Below, one piece after another: positions 25,545 through 36,219 of a DNA stretch of 64,000 nucleotides (the first letter of the stretch is position 1; each line of letters starts with the position of its first letter). Location of the stretch: NCBI RefSeq assembly GCF_000002425.4, contig NC_037275.1:11357310-11421309 (forward strand), in the 5' to 3' direction. This DNA comes from Physcomitrium patens (Eukaryota; Streptophyta; Bryopsida; Funariales; Funariaceae). The translations under genes and the position numbers were made by a program. The notes under the pieces were generated by a model. The model had not been told where the DNA came from. It saw only the letters and a list, made by a program, of their open reading frames with translations, and searched no databases.

Positions 25545-26367
25545 TATAGTTATCGTTTTACTTATTCTATAAATTCTTTTTAAAATAAATCCATAGAAGA
25601 GGTTTCGAATACAGGAAAAGACTATTGCATGAGCTTACATATTAGGATCACACAATTAACCATAATCCGAACTATTAAAACACCAAAAAATACTATAATA
25701 CTTTTTCTCAGTAATAATACTCCTTCATCAATTGATAACAATAATGTGCAACCTTGTACTCTCAAAAGACCACTCAAATCACATAAATTCCATATAACTT
25801 CACAAATAATAGACTTCACTCCAATCAATCTGAATTCACACAATTTTTGTAATTACAGACTTACTCTGTTGAAACACACATAACTCTCAATAAACAACAA
25901 TCATAATCTTCTATCTATAATCAATCTTCCAATAACTTTTCATATAATTCAATTACACAGTACTCCAATTATATAATCAATAACTCATAAATCAATCTCT
26001 GATTTATTCTACAAATTCACTTCTCAGTATTCAGAAACTATCTATTACTCTTCAACAACAAAGAAACAAAGAGGTAGCACCAAGCTTATCCCGGTTCATG
26101 ACTATCACAATCTAGCCCTTACAATATCTTCTTCAACTTATGCTTTATTTCTGAAATTCCAGAGTCTAACCGTTATTCTCTACTTAACTATTTTTTACAA
26201 CTAATTCAATCACCCGTCCTACTTAATTGACTATTCTAGGAATAATTAATCTACTTAAACATTTTTTACAACTAATTCAATCACCCATCCTACTAAATTG
26301 ACTATCCTAAGAATAATTAATCTACTTTATCAATATCTTATAAAAAAAAATTTCTATCCCTTCTATA
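25545..26367 (-). repeat. Family I 5' LTR
   Basis: It lies beside the primer site, and its layout matches 48617-49407, including the caagcttatc...ggttca stretch. It contains an internal 71-bp tandem duplication at about 26181-26322 (repeat of ttttttacaactaattcaat). Confidence 0.8.
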
Positions 26368-26625
26368 GAAATTCTAAAAAATATAAAAATAATAACAATA
26401 GATCTTAAATAAATCTTAACTAAGTTCTATTTTAATCTTAGTTGAAATCTAATAGGCTTTAATCAAATCTTAAATAAATCCTAAATCCTAAATAAAACCA
26501 TAATTAAATTTTAAATCCAAAACCAAATCCTAAATCCTAAATCAAATCCTAACCAAATCCTACATCCTAAATCAAATCCTTAATCTTAAATCAAATCCTA
26601 ACTAAATCTTAAATCTTAAATCAAA

Positions 26626-27822
26626 TGTGAAACATCAAATTTTCTCACTTATTATTTTAGAATAAAATATGTATTTATAATACTTTAAATTACAATATAT
26701 AGTGAATAGTGTAGAAATCCTTAAAAAAGTAGAAAATTAGAATGTTAGTGGTGGAAACAGAGTCTTAGTAAGTCTTGGAGGTAATTATCCTTGTTGATTT
26801 AGTATTTTTATTTTATTGTTGAATATTAAGGATTATTTATTAAGGCCAATATTTATATTAGTCTCCTATCTATATGTACTACTTATAAAAACTATAAATA
26901 TTAGTAGTTACAAGAAACATGAGATGAACCTCATGTCATTTTAGTTATTGATGTAAGAAATAAGATTTATAGTGGATTTAAATTTATTTTTATTATTATA
27001 AAAAATCATCAAGATAGGAAAATATATCCTTAAATGGATTTTAGTATTATAGAAATATTATAAAATTTATTTAGAATTTATTTAGAATTATTTAGGATTT
27101 TTTAGAGTAATTTTAAAGAACTTGGTAAAAATAAATTTTACCACTTTGGGAGCCTTTATGAAGTAATGGAGCAAGATTTGAAAGCCACATAAGTTTTATA
27201 GGGTAATTGGGTTTCTTTGAACACCATGGTAAGGTCAAAATTACAAAAATGTTGGTCCTTCTATTAGAAAATATGAAGACCAACAGTTTGTGTAGTCCTT
27301 GTATGAATGGGAGTACACAAGTCCCATATGGGTTATAGCACCTTGAAGGTAGTTAGGAGGATAAGACTAAGGCCTAGTGGCATCTCTTAGACATCTTTAT
27401 ATACTACATGTAAGCGTTGGTGAGGTTCGAATCTTTGATCTATAAGCAAGTTATTTTTGAAGTAAAATATTTTCACTTCACTTTTCAATTATTTACTTCA
27501 TATCTTTAAAACTTTATAACTTACTCATATTAATTCGGATTTACATGTTTTTTATGTCATTGGAAAGATGATAAAATAAAATATTTAAAAATATAATTTT
27601 TACTTTTCACTTTTATTTTATTAGATGAAAAAAGAGTAAACAGATTGTGACTTGGTTTTGGATGTTGTAATTACTTCATATCATCAATTTCAATTGCTTT
27701 GAGATTGTTCTACTTTTATTCTTATTATTTGCTTACTTCACTTTACATCACCAATTACAAGCAACTCTTAATTGAAGTCACCTTATAACTTAGGTTGAGG
27801 AGTGAAAATTTATATTCATACT
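26626..27822 (+). mobile_element. Solo LTR, family V (copy 1)
   Basis: It starts tgtgaaacatc and shares long stretches with 32405-33652, such as gagtcttagtaagtcttgga and the segment with ggtgaggttcgaat. It is inserted in the microsatellite part of a family II LTR. The right end is approximate and I could not confirm a target duplication. Confidence 0.75.
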
Positions 27823-29040
27823 AAATCCTAAACTAAACCTTAGATAATTTTTAATAAATTCTTAAATCCTAAATAAAATCCTAACCAAACCTGAACTCTA
27901 AATCAAATTCTAATCATTCCTAAATCCTAAATCAAATTCTATACAAATCCTAATTAAATCCTAAATCCTAAATCAAACCCTAGCCAAATCCTAATCAAAA
28001 TCTAAATCCTAAACTAAATCCTAAGATAGTTTTGAACCTCAATATCTTTTGATTAAATTGTTGATATTATTTAAAATTTTACATACCTCTTAATTTCTTA
28101 GTTACAAATAAGTGTAATAAATTTGAAGACAATTACACTTACCAAATAGAAGAAAAATCCTAAAATTTGCTCAAATGTTGGCCAGCCTTCTTCTCCAACC
28201 TTAATGCTGATCTACAAGTATTAATATCTCCTCTTTACATTATTAAATTGATCTCAAATTTCTTAGATATATATAAAAATAATTCTACTATCGACATATG
28301 TAACTTATACTTCAATCTAATTAATAGATTACAAGAAATCTTAGAAATCTTTATTGAACCTAAAATTCTACTTTCTAAGATCCTGATCCATTGAAACCTC
28401 AATAATCCTCAATTTAATTGTTAGATCAAGTTAAAATTCTTAACACATACTAAGTACAACTATAACCATTGATCTATAAAATTTCACTTGTAGATTTGTT
28501 ACAAAATTCCTAAAACTGCCCAAAATGTCAATCCTCTTTTATTTTACAAAAATCCAAGTCATCCAAAACAATCTTGACTTTACAAGGCTCTTATAGAGTC
28601 ATTACAAATTCAAATCATACAAAATCAATGCTTATAAAAACTCTATCAAGTTTGCTATCAAATCCCACTCTTCAATCTCTAAAAGAATCCTAGAGTCGCC
28701 ATAGGTGTATAGTTTTGTGCCCTGGGATTTGATTTCGACCTAGGTTGATAGTGGATCCTCTCTGGATATCAATTCTTGGCTTTTTGAGGTAAATTTTTCT
28801 AAAATCTACTCTTAAATCCTTCTTACATATGTCTATATCATTTAATTTTCTAATTTACTTTATTTTATAATATTTATAGCCCTATAAAATAAATAGAAGC
28901 TTATTTTGTAAAAATTAATATTAGTACTTTTTAGTTTTATTACCCTTTTGACTATTATTTATATTTTTAAGATAATTTTTTTGAATTAAGATCTTTTATA
29001 ATGTAATAATTTTTACATTCTTTTATCCATTAATTGTGTT

Positions 29041-29576
29041 TGATTTCAGGACTTCTTGATTAATTCAATCAACCAAAGATCTATACAAAAATAAATCTAG
29101 GAAGAGCATACAACTTGGTTTGCATCTAAGAAAAAGATGAATAAAAGACGTTATTCTAAACTAAGTTTGGATATTTCAAAAACAATGTCATGCTTTTTAG
29201 ATTCATAAATGAATCAATATTTTTTCAATATCTCATGAATGATATTTTTTGTAAATTTCTTGATGATTTTATTGTTTGCTATTTAGAAAATATTCTAATA
29301 TATTATAAGAATATAAAAAAATATAAACTTCATGTTTATTTTGTGTAAAGAAAATTTAGAGATACAAGATTATATGCTAAGATAGAAAAGTATATTTTCT
29401 ACTTTATTCGAATTGACTTCTTAGAATATATTATTTCCAAAGACGGACTAATGATGGATCCAAAGAAAATCTAGATTATCATAGATTTGAAGATTCTAAG
29501 AACAGTAAAAGATGTGCAATATCTTTTAAGCTTTGCTAATTATTATTAGATCTTCATTAAAAACTTTTTTATTATT
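29041..29576 (+). pseudogene. Family III reverse-transcriptase fragment between two LTR tails
   Basis: The sequence follows 37120-37650 of the family III element closely (for example cttgattaattcaatcaacc, then agatctatacaaaaataaat). It encodes the middle of the reverse transcriptase, up to the motif NYY region. It has no LTR of its own and is bracketed by the two copies of a family II LTR tail. Broken. Confidence 0.75.
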
Positions 29577-29820
29577 AATTCCTTCTTATACATACCTATA
29601 TCATTTAATTTTCTAATTTATTTTATTTTACCTTATTTATGGTCCTACAAAATAAATAGAAGCCTATTTTGTAAAAAGAAATATTAGTATTTTTTAATTT
29701 TACTATTCTTTTGACTATTATCTATATTTCTAAGATAATTTTCTATAATATTTTGAACTAAGATCCTTTATAGTATAAGAATTTCTACAATCTTTCACTT
29801 ATTAGTTGTACTGCATCACA

Positions 29821-32090
29821 ATAAGAAGAGGTATTGTATTGAGTATAAGATAATCGCTTCTATTGCAAGCAATCAAAATATGAACTTTGGAAGTCAAAAG
29901 TCACCTTTTTGAGGCATGTGGTGTCTTCCAAAGGCATGTGTATCGAGTAAGATAAGGTGAAAGTAATGGAGGACTAGCCAAATTCCAAAGATACTTTTGA
30001 AGTTTGCTTGTTTTTAGGCCTTATTGGATACTATTGCCATTTTATTTAGCAATTTGCTTATATTGCTATCTCATTGATAAACCTATTGGAAAAGGGTGCC
30101 TTAATTCAATGGAAATTGGAGTAACAAAATACCTTTGATAAGTTAAAAGATGTACTCATTATTGCTCCAATATTCCAACCATATGATCCTAATTTCCTTT
30201 GTACGCTTGACATTAATGCTTCCAATTTTGCTATTGGAGCTGTCCTTCAAAAAGATTTTAGTAGGGACCTTTAATCTATAGTATATAAATTATGTAAGCT
30301 TAGAATACAAAGCACAACTACTATGCACTTGATTTAGACCAATTAGCAATTATACATGCTACAAAGGTGAGGCGATATTATCTATTAAAGAATCCAATGG
30401 TTGTTTGGAGTGACCATTGACTCTTACTATATGATTTGTATATGAAAATATGAAATTACCGTATCATCGTTGGAAAGAACAATTGTAATTTTTTGATATT
30501 CAGCTTGAATACAAGTAAGGATAAAAACATACTACATCAAACAGTTTATTACGGAGACCAAACTTGAAAGACAAATCAGAAGATAAGGCAGAAGTTGCTA
30601 CTATTAGTAGTATCATTTCACATCTAACCAAAAAGATAGAATGGAAGAAAGTTATACAATGGAGTGCTTATTTCAAGATAGTTAGCAATCGACTAAAGAT
30701 AGACAATATATAATAACAAGATTATACTCTTAGTAATGGCTCACTCTATTTCAAGAAGCAAATTTATATACCTAATAATACTAAACTCTAGATGGCATAC
30801 TTCAAGAGAGACATGACAATCCAATATTTGGACATCTGAGATAAGAAGAGACTCTAGAACAGATCTCAAGGACATGGTTTTGGGCAAGTTTGGATTATGA
30901 TGTTTGAGCCTTTGTATGCTCCTGCAAATCATGTCAACATAATAAAGCATGCAACATAGTGTTTCTTGGACTATTGTTGCCAATTCCACTACTTACAACA
31001 GGTTAAAAGCAAGTGACTATGGATCTCATTATGTGTTTGCTAAAGATGCTTCATAACCATACTGCAATTGCTATCTTTGTGGGTCAACTCTCAAAGCTAC
31101 TTTACTTGGCTACGATGTACTTGGATATTGATGTCTCAATGCTTGCATGAATCTTCTTTGATATCATCTTTTGATACTATGGATTACCTTGTGTCATTGT
31201 TTTAGATCGAGATCCACGCTTCATGAAAAAATTTTGGCAAGATTTGTTTAAACTATTAAATACACGACTTGTAATATTTACAATCTTCTATTCTTAAATA
31301 AATGGACAAATAGAGTATGCAAATCAAACTTTGGAGAATATGCTACGGATATTTATAGTGATTTATCATAATGATTGGAATGAATACTTGATACCTTTGG
31401 AGTTTACTTACAATGATAGTATTTAAGCAAGTACCAATCATTCACAATTATTTTTGAATAATAGTCAGGATTCCATTACGCCAATAATTTTTTATCATTC
31501 CATTGACATCCATAATCCAAGAATAGAGGAATTTATCCAATAGCTTACAATGGCCTTACAAGAGGCATGGCATTGCTTCTTTACTGCACAAAATCAAAAA
31601 AAGTAATATGTGGATTACCATTGGCAATACAAGACCTTTTGAGAAGGTAATTAGGTGTTACTTTCCAATGCCAACTTGTCACTTACTACATCAACCCAAA
31701 TCCTTAAACTAACACCTCGATGGCCTAGACCTTTTTTCTATTTTCACAGTGATTTTTAATATTGCATATTTCTTTGAGCTTCCGCCACATATTCAAGTCT
31801 ATCTAATCTTCTATGTTTTGCAACTGAAGGAATTTCATACTGAGCCAAAGCACTTTTTGAATCGACATCAACCACCACCACTACTAGTTGTAGTTGATGT
31901 TCAATAAGAATATGAAGTAGATAGTATTTTGGAACATTGCTATCTTTGTCATGGCAGTGGACTTCTACAACTATACTACAAAGTTCTTTAGAAAGGTTAT
32001 TCTATTCATGATGCAATGTAAAAACCTGCACAAAATCTCACCATTACCAAGAGACAATTATAAGACACCATTGAGAACAAAATAAGGAGG
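29821..32090 (+). pseudogene. Chromovirus-type pol relic: RNase H, integrase, chromodomain-like end
   Basis: In order: the C-terminal part of the reverse transcriptase and the RNase H start (TLDINASNFAIGAVLQKD, near 30205-30260), integrase zinc-binding and core regions (about 30750-31620), and a chromodomain-like EYEVDSILEH segment near 31908-31940. The 3' end is followed by a purine-rich tract (ataaggaggagga, near 32085) and a family VI LTR. It is related to but distinct from family III. Heavily broken and old. Confidence 0.75.
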
Positions 32091-33850
32091 AGGATTCACT
32101 ATAACAAGGTATGGATAAGTTAATTATAAACATAGATAGAACCATGGAAGTTTTTAGAATTGGAGTTAAGTTAGTGGACCATATAGGATCTATTATGGAA
32201 CATTCTAGAAAGAATTTAGGGTGGTTATTTAAATGAGATCTATCATGGAACCTTCTAAAAAAAAATTTAAGATAGTTCTCTAGATAGGGTCCACTACTTA
32301 AGAACATTTTAGAAAGTTGAAGGTTGTAGGATAAGATATAAATAGAATTAACCAAGGAATTTTGGGGCATTTCGTCATATATGGCTTCAAATCCTCTCTC
32401 TTAGTGTGAATCCCACAAATTGATCAAAATTGGTGGATTAATTAAAAACATAATTAAGTCATTCAATTATATAAATTTTAAGATTAAAAAGTCTTTTTAA
32501 CTTTTCAAGTATTTATTATAATTTATAAGTATTTATAAGTTGTAAACATCTTATTAAAAGAAAAGTTATGAAAATAGAGTCTTAATAAGTCTTGGAGGCA
32601 ATTATCTTAGTTAGTTTAGTACTTTTTTTATTATTAAATATTAAGAATTAATTATTGAGACCAATGTCTTTATTGGCTTCCTATCTACATTTATTACTTA
32701 TATAATCCTATCAATGATTAGTTGGTAGTTAGAAGAAACATAAAAAAGAACTTCATGTCTTTTTAATTAATTATATAAAAAATAGAATTTTTGGTAGATT
32801 TAAATTAATTTTATTACTATAAAAAATCACCAAGATAGAAAAATATAGTTTAATATGGATATTAGCATTATAAAAATATTATAAGATTTTTTAGAATTTA
32901 TTTAGAATTTATTTAGGATTTTTTATGAATTTTTAGAGAAAATTTCATGACCTTGGTAAAATTGAGTTTTACCACCTTGAGAGCCATTATGAAGAAATGA
33001 AGTAAGATTTGAAGAATATACAAGTTTTTGAGACTAATTGAGTATTTTTAAACACCATGGTGAAGTCAAAAATACAAGAAAAGTAGTTTTACTAGTAGAA
33101 AATAGAAAGACCAGCAACTAGTGTAGTCCTTGTAGGAAGAAAGGTGCACAATTCTCATATGGATTGTAGCTCCTTGGATATAGGTAGGAAGATAAGACTA
33201 AGGCCTTAAGGCCTCTTTAAACAACCAATATATATTACTTGTGAGCCTTGGTGAGGCTCGAATTCTTGATTTCTTAAGAAAGTTATCTTTGAGATAAAAA
33301 TTATTCACTTATTTTTTTTATTATTTACATTCTATCTTTAATCTATCATAAATTACTCATAATAATTTGAAATTATATGATTTTTATATTCTTAGAAAGA
33401 TAAAAAAAATTACCTATCTAAAAGCATAATTTTTATTTTTTACTTTTATTTTTTTTGGATAAAAATATAATGAATAAATTGTGATTTAATTTTGGATGTT
33501 GTGATTACTTGATTTCATTTCTTTCACTTGTATTTTGGTTATTTCTCTTGATTTTTGGCAATTTCTTACTTCACTTTATAACACCAATTACAAAAAACTC
33601 TTAATTGAGGCCATCTTGTAATTGGAATTGAGGAGTAAAATTTATACATACACTTAGTAAAGTTTGGTTTTGCATCATTTTATTCAGTTTTGTTTTGTTA
33701 TATTTCTATTTACTTAATTTTTCTTTTATGTCCTATTCTATTTAATTTTATTCAATTATTTTTGATCTATTTTATCTTATTTTATGATGAGATTTTATAT
33801 TGCTATAGAATAGAAAGATCTTGGATTTTTGAAATAGTCTAGTCTTGCAT
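32090..33850 (+). repeat. Family VI LTR, copy 1 (split by a family V solo LTR)
   Basis: The parts 32090-32404 and 33653-33850 match 34325-34434 and 40693-41065 (gtatggataagttaatta...; taaagtttggttttg). It contains a heat-shock-type GAAcaTTCtaGAA at 32198-32210. The exact start is uncertain because no clean TG was found. Confidence 0.65.
32405..33652 (+). mobile_element. Solo LTR, family V (copy 2), with target-site duplication
   Basis: It is 1.25 kb, starts tgtgaatccc, ends tacataca, and is flanked by perfect cttag duplications (32400-32404 and 33653-33657). It splits the family VI LTR. It contains no coding content. Confidence 0.88.
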
Positions 33851-34325
33851 CTATAACTAGGTATTACTCTTCAATGCCAACTTTTTACTTGTTATACTAA
33901 TCCAAGTCCATAAGCTAACACCTTAGTAGCTTGAACCTTTTTACATTTATGCAGTGATTTTTAATATTGAGTATTGCATCAAACTTCTACCATATATTTG
34001 AGTCCATTCAATCTTCCATATTTTGTAGCTTAAGGAGTTTCATATTAAACCAAGGTGCTTCTCAGACCAACATCAATAACCACCACTACTGATTATGATT
34101 GATGAGCAATAATAGCCTAAAATAGATAACATTTTAGAGCATTGCTACTTTCATCATGGAAATGGACATCCGCAACTTCAATATAAGGTCCTTTGAAAAG
34201 GCTATTTCATATATGATGCAATGTGAGAACTTGTACAAAATCTCATCTATTATAAAGGAACATTTTGGAAGTACTAATAAGAGCAAAACAACGACATTCC
34301 GCATTAGTAGAAAGAGATTAATTGT
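33850..34325 (+). pseudogene. Second copy of a chromovirus pol 3' end
   Basis: It matches 31665-32090 (ttccaatgccaact...; ttaaaccaaggtgc; ggaaatggacatccgcaac), that is, the integrase tail and chromodomain region, and is again followed by a purine-rich tract and a family VI LTR. The arrangement pol end, LTR, pol end, LTR suggests two tandem elements reduced by recombination. Broken. Confidence 0.65.
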
Positions 34326-34772
34326 AGGAGGGCATGGATAAGATAATTATATTATTGACGCATAGAAATAGGTAATTAGAGCCGTTTTTGAAAAGTTTCT
34401 AGAAGTTTTAAGAATTGAGGCTAGACTAGTATCATGGACATACACATGTAAGTCAATAATTACATATGTAAATATATAGAAGTAAATAAAAGTAGATAAA
34501 AATAAGTTAATTCTAAAGTATTTGGTCTCAAAGCTTCCTAGAAGCTTCATAGATACTACTTTGACTTTATAGGTATCTTTAATTGACTTTTTGGATTAGA
34601 AACATAGTCAACAAGTTGGCCATGTGCCACACATATTGTTAGCTTGAAGACTAAGCTAATTATGTGGCCTACATGTAGAAAAACTTACCTTGTAAGTCAA
34701 GGCATGTGTCCTACAAAGTCAATACATATTAGAGGTCCTATAGAACATTGCCACATAGCCCTTAGTTAGATA

Positions 34773-34781
34773 ATATATATA
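34773..34781 (+). promoter_or_regulatory. LTR TATA box of family III
   Basis: The run atatatata lies 31 bases upstream of 34805. This spacing fits plant TATA-to-start distances, and the element is present in every family III and IV LTR in the window. Confidence 0.75.
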
Positions 34782-34783
34782 GA

Positions 34784-34813
34784 GACAAGAGTGAAGCCCT
34801 CTTCACTCTTGTC
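34784..34813 (+). other. 13-bp perfect hairpin at the predicted U3/R junction
   Basis: Arms gacaagagtgaag (34784-34796) and cttcactcttgtc (34801-34813) flank a ccct loop. It recurs in the LTRs at 40487-40516, 14235-14264 (minus), 52496-52525, 53311-53340 (minus), 59445-59474 (minus) and, with compensatory changes, 63623-63652. Confidence 0.88.
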
Positions 34814-34989
34814 AACTCCTTTCTTACTTCCAGTCTAGTTTCAAGGTTTTTTAATTTTCTTGGCTTTTAGCAATAGCCATTCCAGTTTCTTTCTTAATAT
34901 ATATATCAAGTTATTTCTATTTTTTCATCTTTCTATGATAGAAGTCTGACTTGTTTATTTATCTTTATCATATTCTTGTCTTTGACAGA

Positions 34990-35000
34990 TTGACAAGAGT
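34990..35000 (+). other. Candidate self-priming primer site of family III
   Basis: TTGACAAGAGT lies two bases after the LTR end. It is the exact reverse complement of ACTCTTGTCAA at 34805-34815, the predicted first 11 bases of the transcript. Complementarity stops exactly at 11 bases on both sides. Tf1/sushi-group elements use this arrangement. Confidence 0.75.
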
Positions 35001-35008
35001 ACACTAAC

Positions 35009-35020
35009 AATATCAGAGCT
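35009..35020 (+). other. Displaced tRNA-iMet-like motif (aatatcagagct)
   Basis: It matches the TATCAGAGC core of the usual plant chromovirus primer site TGGTATCAGAGC. However, it lacks the TGG that pairs with the tRNA CCA end, and it lies 23 bases past the LTR. The same motif follows the family IV LTR at 63806. Confidence 0.6.
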
Positions 35021-35199
35021 TTGTCTAATCTTGATTAAGAGTGAATTACTTCTTTTTCTTGACAAGACATAAGCATATAAGAAGTTGCGGATTACCCTCT
35101 TCTAAACTGAAATTGTCCTTAGTATTTTATTTGTTCTCAAGTCCTCTCTTCTATTTGCCTTGAGCGATATTAGACATCTTCTCTTTTTTAAGTATTATC

Positions 35200-36190
35200 A
35201 TGACAGAACTTGCTGAAATAAAGAGTTCATTGGTACAAATGCAAGAGCAATTCAGGCAGTTAATGCTTACGATGCATCAACTCAATTTACCACCACAAGA
35301 AGCAACAAGATTGGCAAGAAGTGAAGATATAGAAATAATTGGAGCTGCTTCAACATCTGCACCAAATTATGTCCCTCATCCTATGGTGGAACGCATTTCC
35401 AATGTTAGAGAACCAAGAATTACCCTATCTGAGAAGTTTGATGGCACCAGATCAAAGTTTAGAGGATTTATCAATCAAGTACAACTTGTGATTGAACTTC
35501 AACCCCAAAGCTATCTAACTCCAGGATCGTAAGTTAGATTCATTGATATGCTTCTTTCAGGTTTAGCATTATCATGGTTTTCATCTTTTCTTGAACGAAA
35601 AGATCCAATATTGGATAATCTAGAGACTTTTTTGGCAGAGTTTCGATCCATATATAGAGAACATAATGCAATTCATATTACAACCAATAAGATCCATATT
35701 TTACGACAAGGCAATTGATCAGTAATGATGTATGCTTCACAATTTTGACAACTTGCAACTGATATCAAGTGGGATAATGCTGCATGTATTAGCTAATTTC
35801 TCTACGAATTACAATATGAGGTAAAAAAATTAATGCTCAACTTACCTGATTCTCAAACATTGAGTCAAGCAATTGACTTTGCTGTGAAGTATAACAATCA
35901 CCTTTTTGAATTTTGATTTGAGAATCGTATAAGTAGACCTCAACGCAACTATAATTCAATAGCAATACCAACATCTCTTCAACACATATATTCGGAAGTA
36001 GAGGATATGTAAATTGATGCAATACATTCCAAATCTCTTACTAAGCAAAAAAAGACTCATCGTCGTCAAGAAGGATTGTGCTTATGTTGTGGAGAATCTA
36101 AGCACACTGCTCAACATTGCCCAAAGAAGCGACACAACTATAAAATGAGGAGTACGGTGATCAAAAAAGATAGTATGTCAAAAAACAAAT
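35200..36190 (+). pseudogene. gag region of the family III element
   Basis: It begins at an ATG after the leader (MTELAEIKSSLVQMQEQF). It continues with a capsid-like segment ending near 35960 and a zinc knuckle of the form CX2CX4HX4C (CLCCGESKHTAQHC) near 36080-36125. It would coat the element RNA. Broken. Confidence 0.8.
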
Positions 36191-36219
36191 TTGTCCAACT
36201 ACAATAGGAACCGTGCGGC

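Larger units (their letters stand above)
17310..26367 (-). mobile_element. Family I Ty3/gypsy relic, minus strand, interrupted by a family II LTR
   Basis: The 5' LTR is 25545-26367 and a tRNA-Asp-type primer site lies at about 25525-25544 (TGGCGTCGTTGC on the minus strand). Going left: gag (25160-24260 and 22580-22310), gag-protease linker (about 22300-21330), protease (about 21130-20950), reverse transcriptase and RNase H (about 20360-18850) and integrase (about 18800-17880). The left end abuts the family II element at 17305, and no 3' LTR is visible in the window. A family II LTR (22646-24082) is inserted in gag. Broken throughout, although one pol stretch of 255 residues remains open. Confidence 0.85.
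26368..29820 (+). mobile_element. Family II-type LTR in plus orientation, interrupted and with a duplicated tail
   Basis: 26368-26625 and 27823-29040 match the reverse complement of the LTR at 22646-24082, including the degenerate CCTAAATCAAAT microsatellite. A family V solo LTR is inserted at 26626-27822. The LTR tail occurs twice, at about 28827-29040 and 29577-29820 (cctatatcatttaattttctaat), with a family III reverse-transcriptase piece between the copies. The second tail ends ctgcatcaca, the family II LTR end. Confidence 0.7.
34440..34987 (+). repeat. Family III 5' LTR
   Basis: It starts tatcatgg (the 3' copy has tgtcacgg) and ends tttgaca. It contains the TATA box at 34773-34781, the hairpin at 34784-34813 and the predicted transcript start at 34805. 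Confidence 0.93.

Noticed and set aside
26440-28020. CRISPR-like array of regularly spaced repeats
   Set aside because: There are no constant repeats with unique spacers, only a degenerate microsatellite. The genome is eukaryotic.
35009-35020. tRNA-iMet primer site as the working primer site of family III
   Set aside because: It lacks TGG for the tRNA CCA end and lies 23 bases from the LTR. The actag duplications fix the LTR end, so the gap is real.
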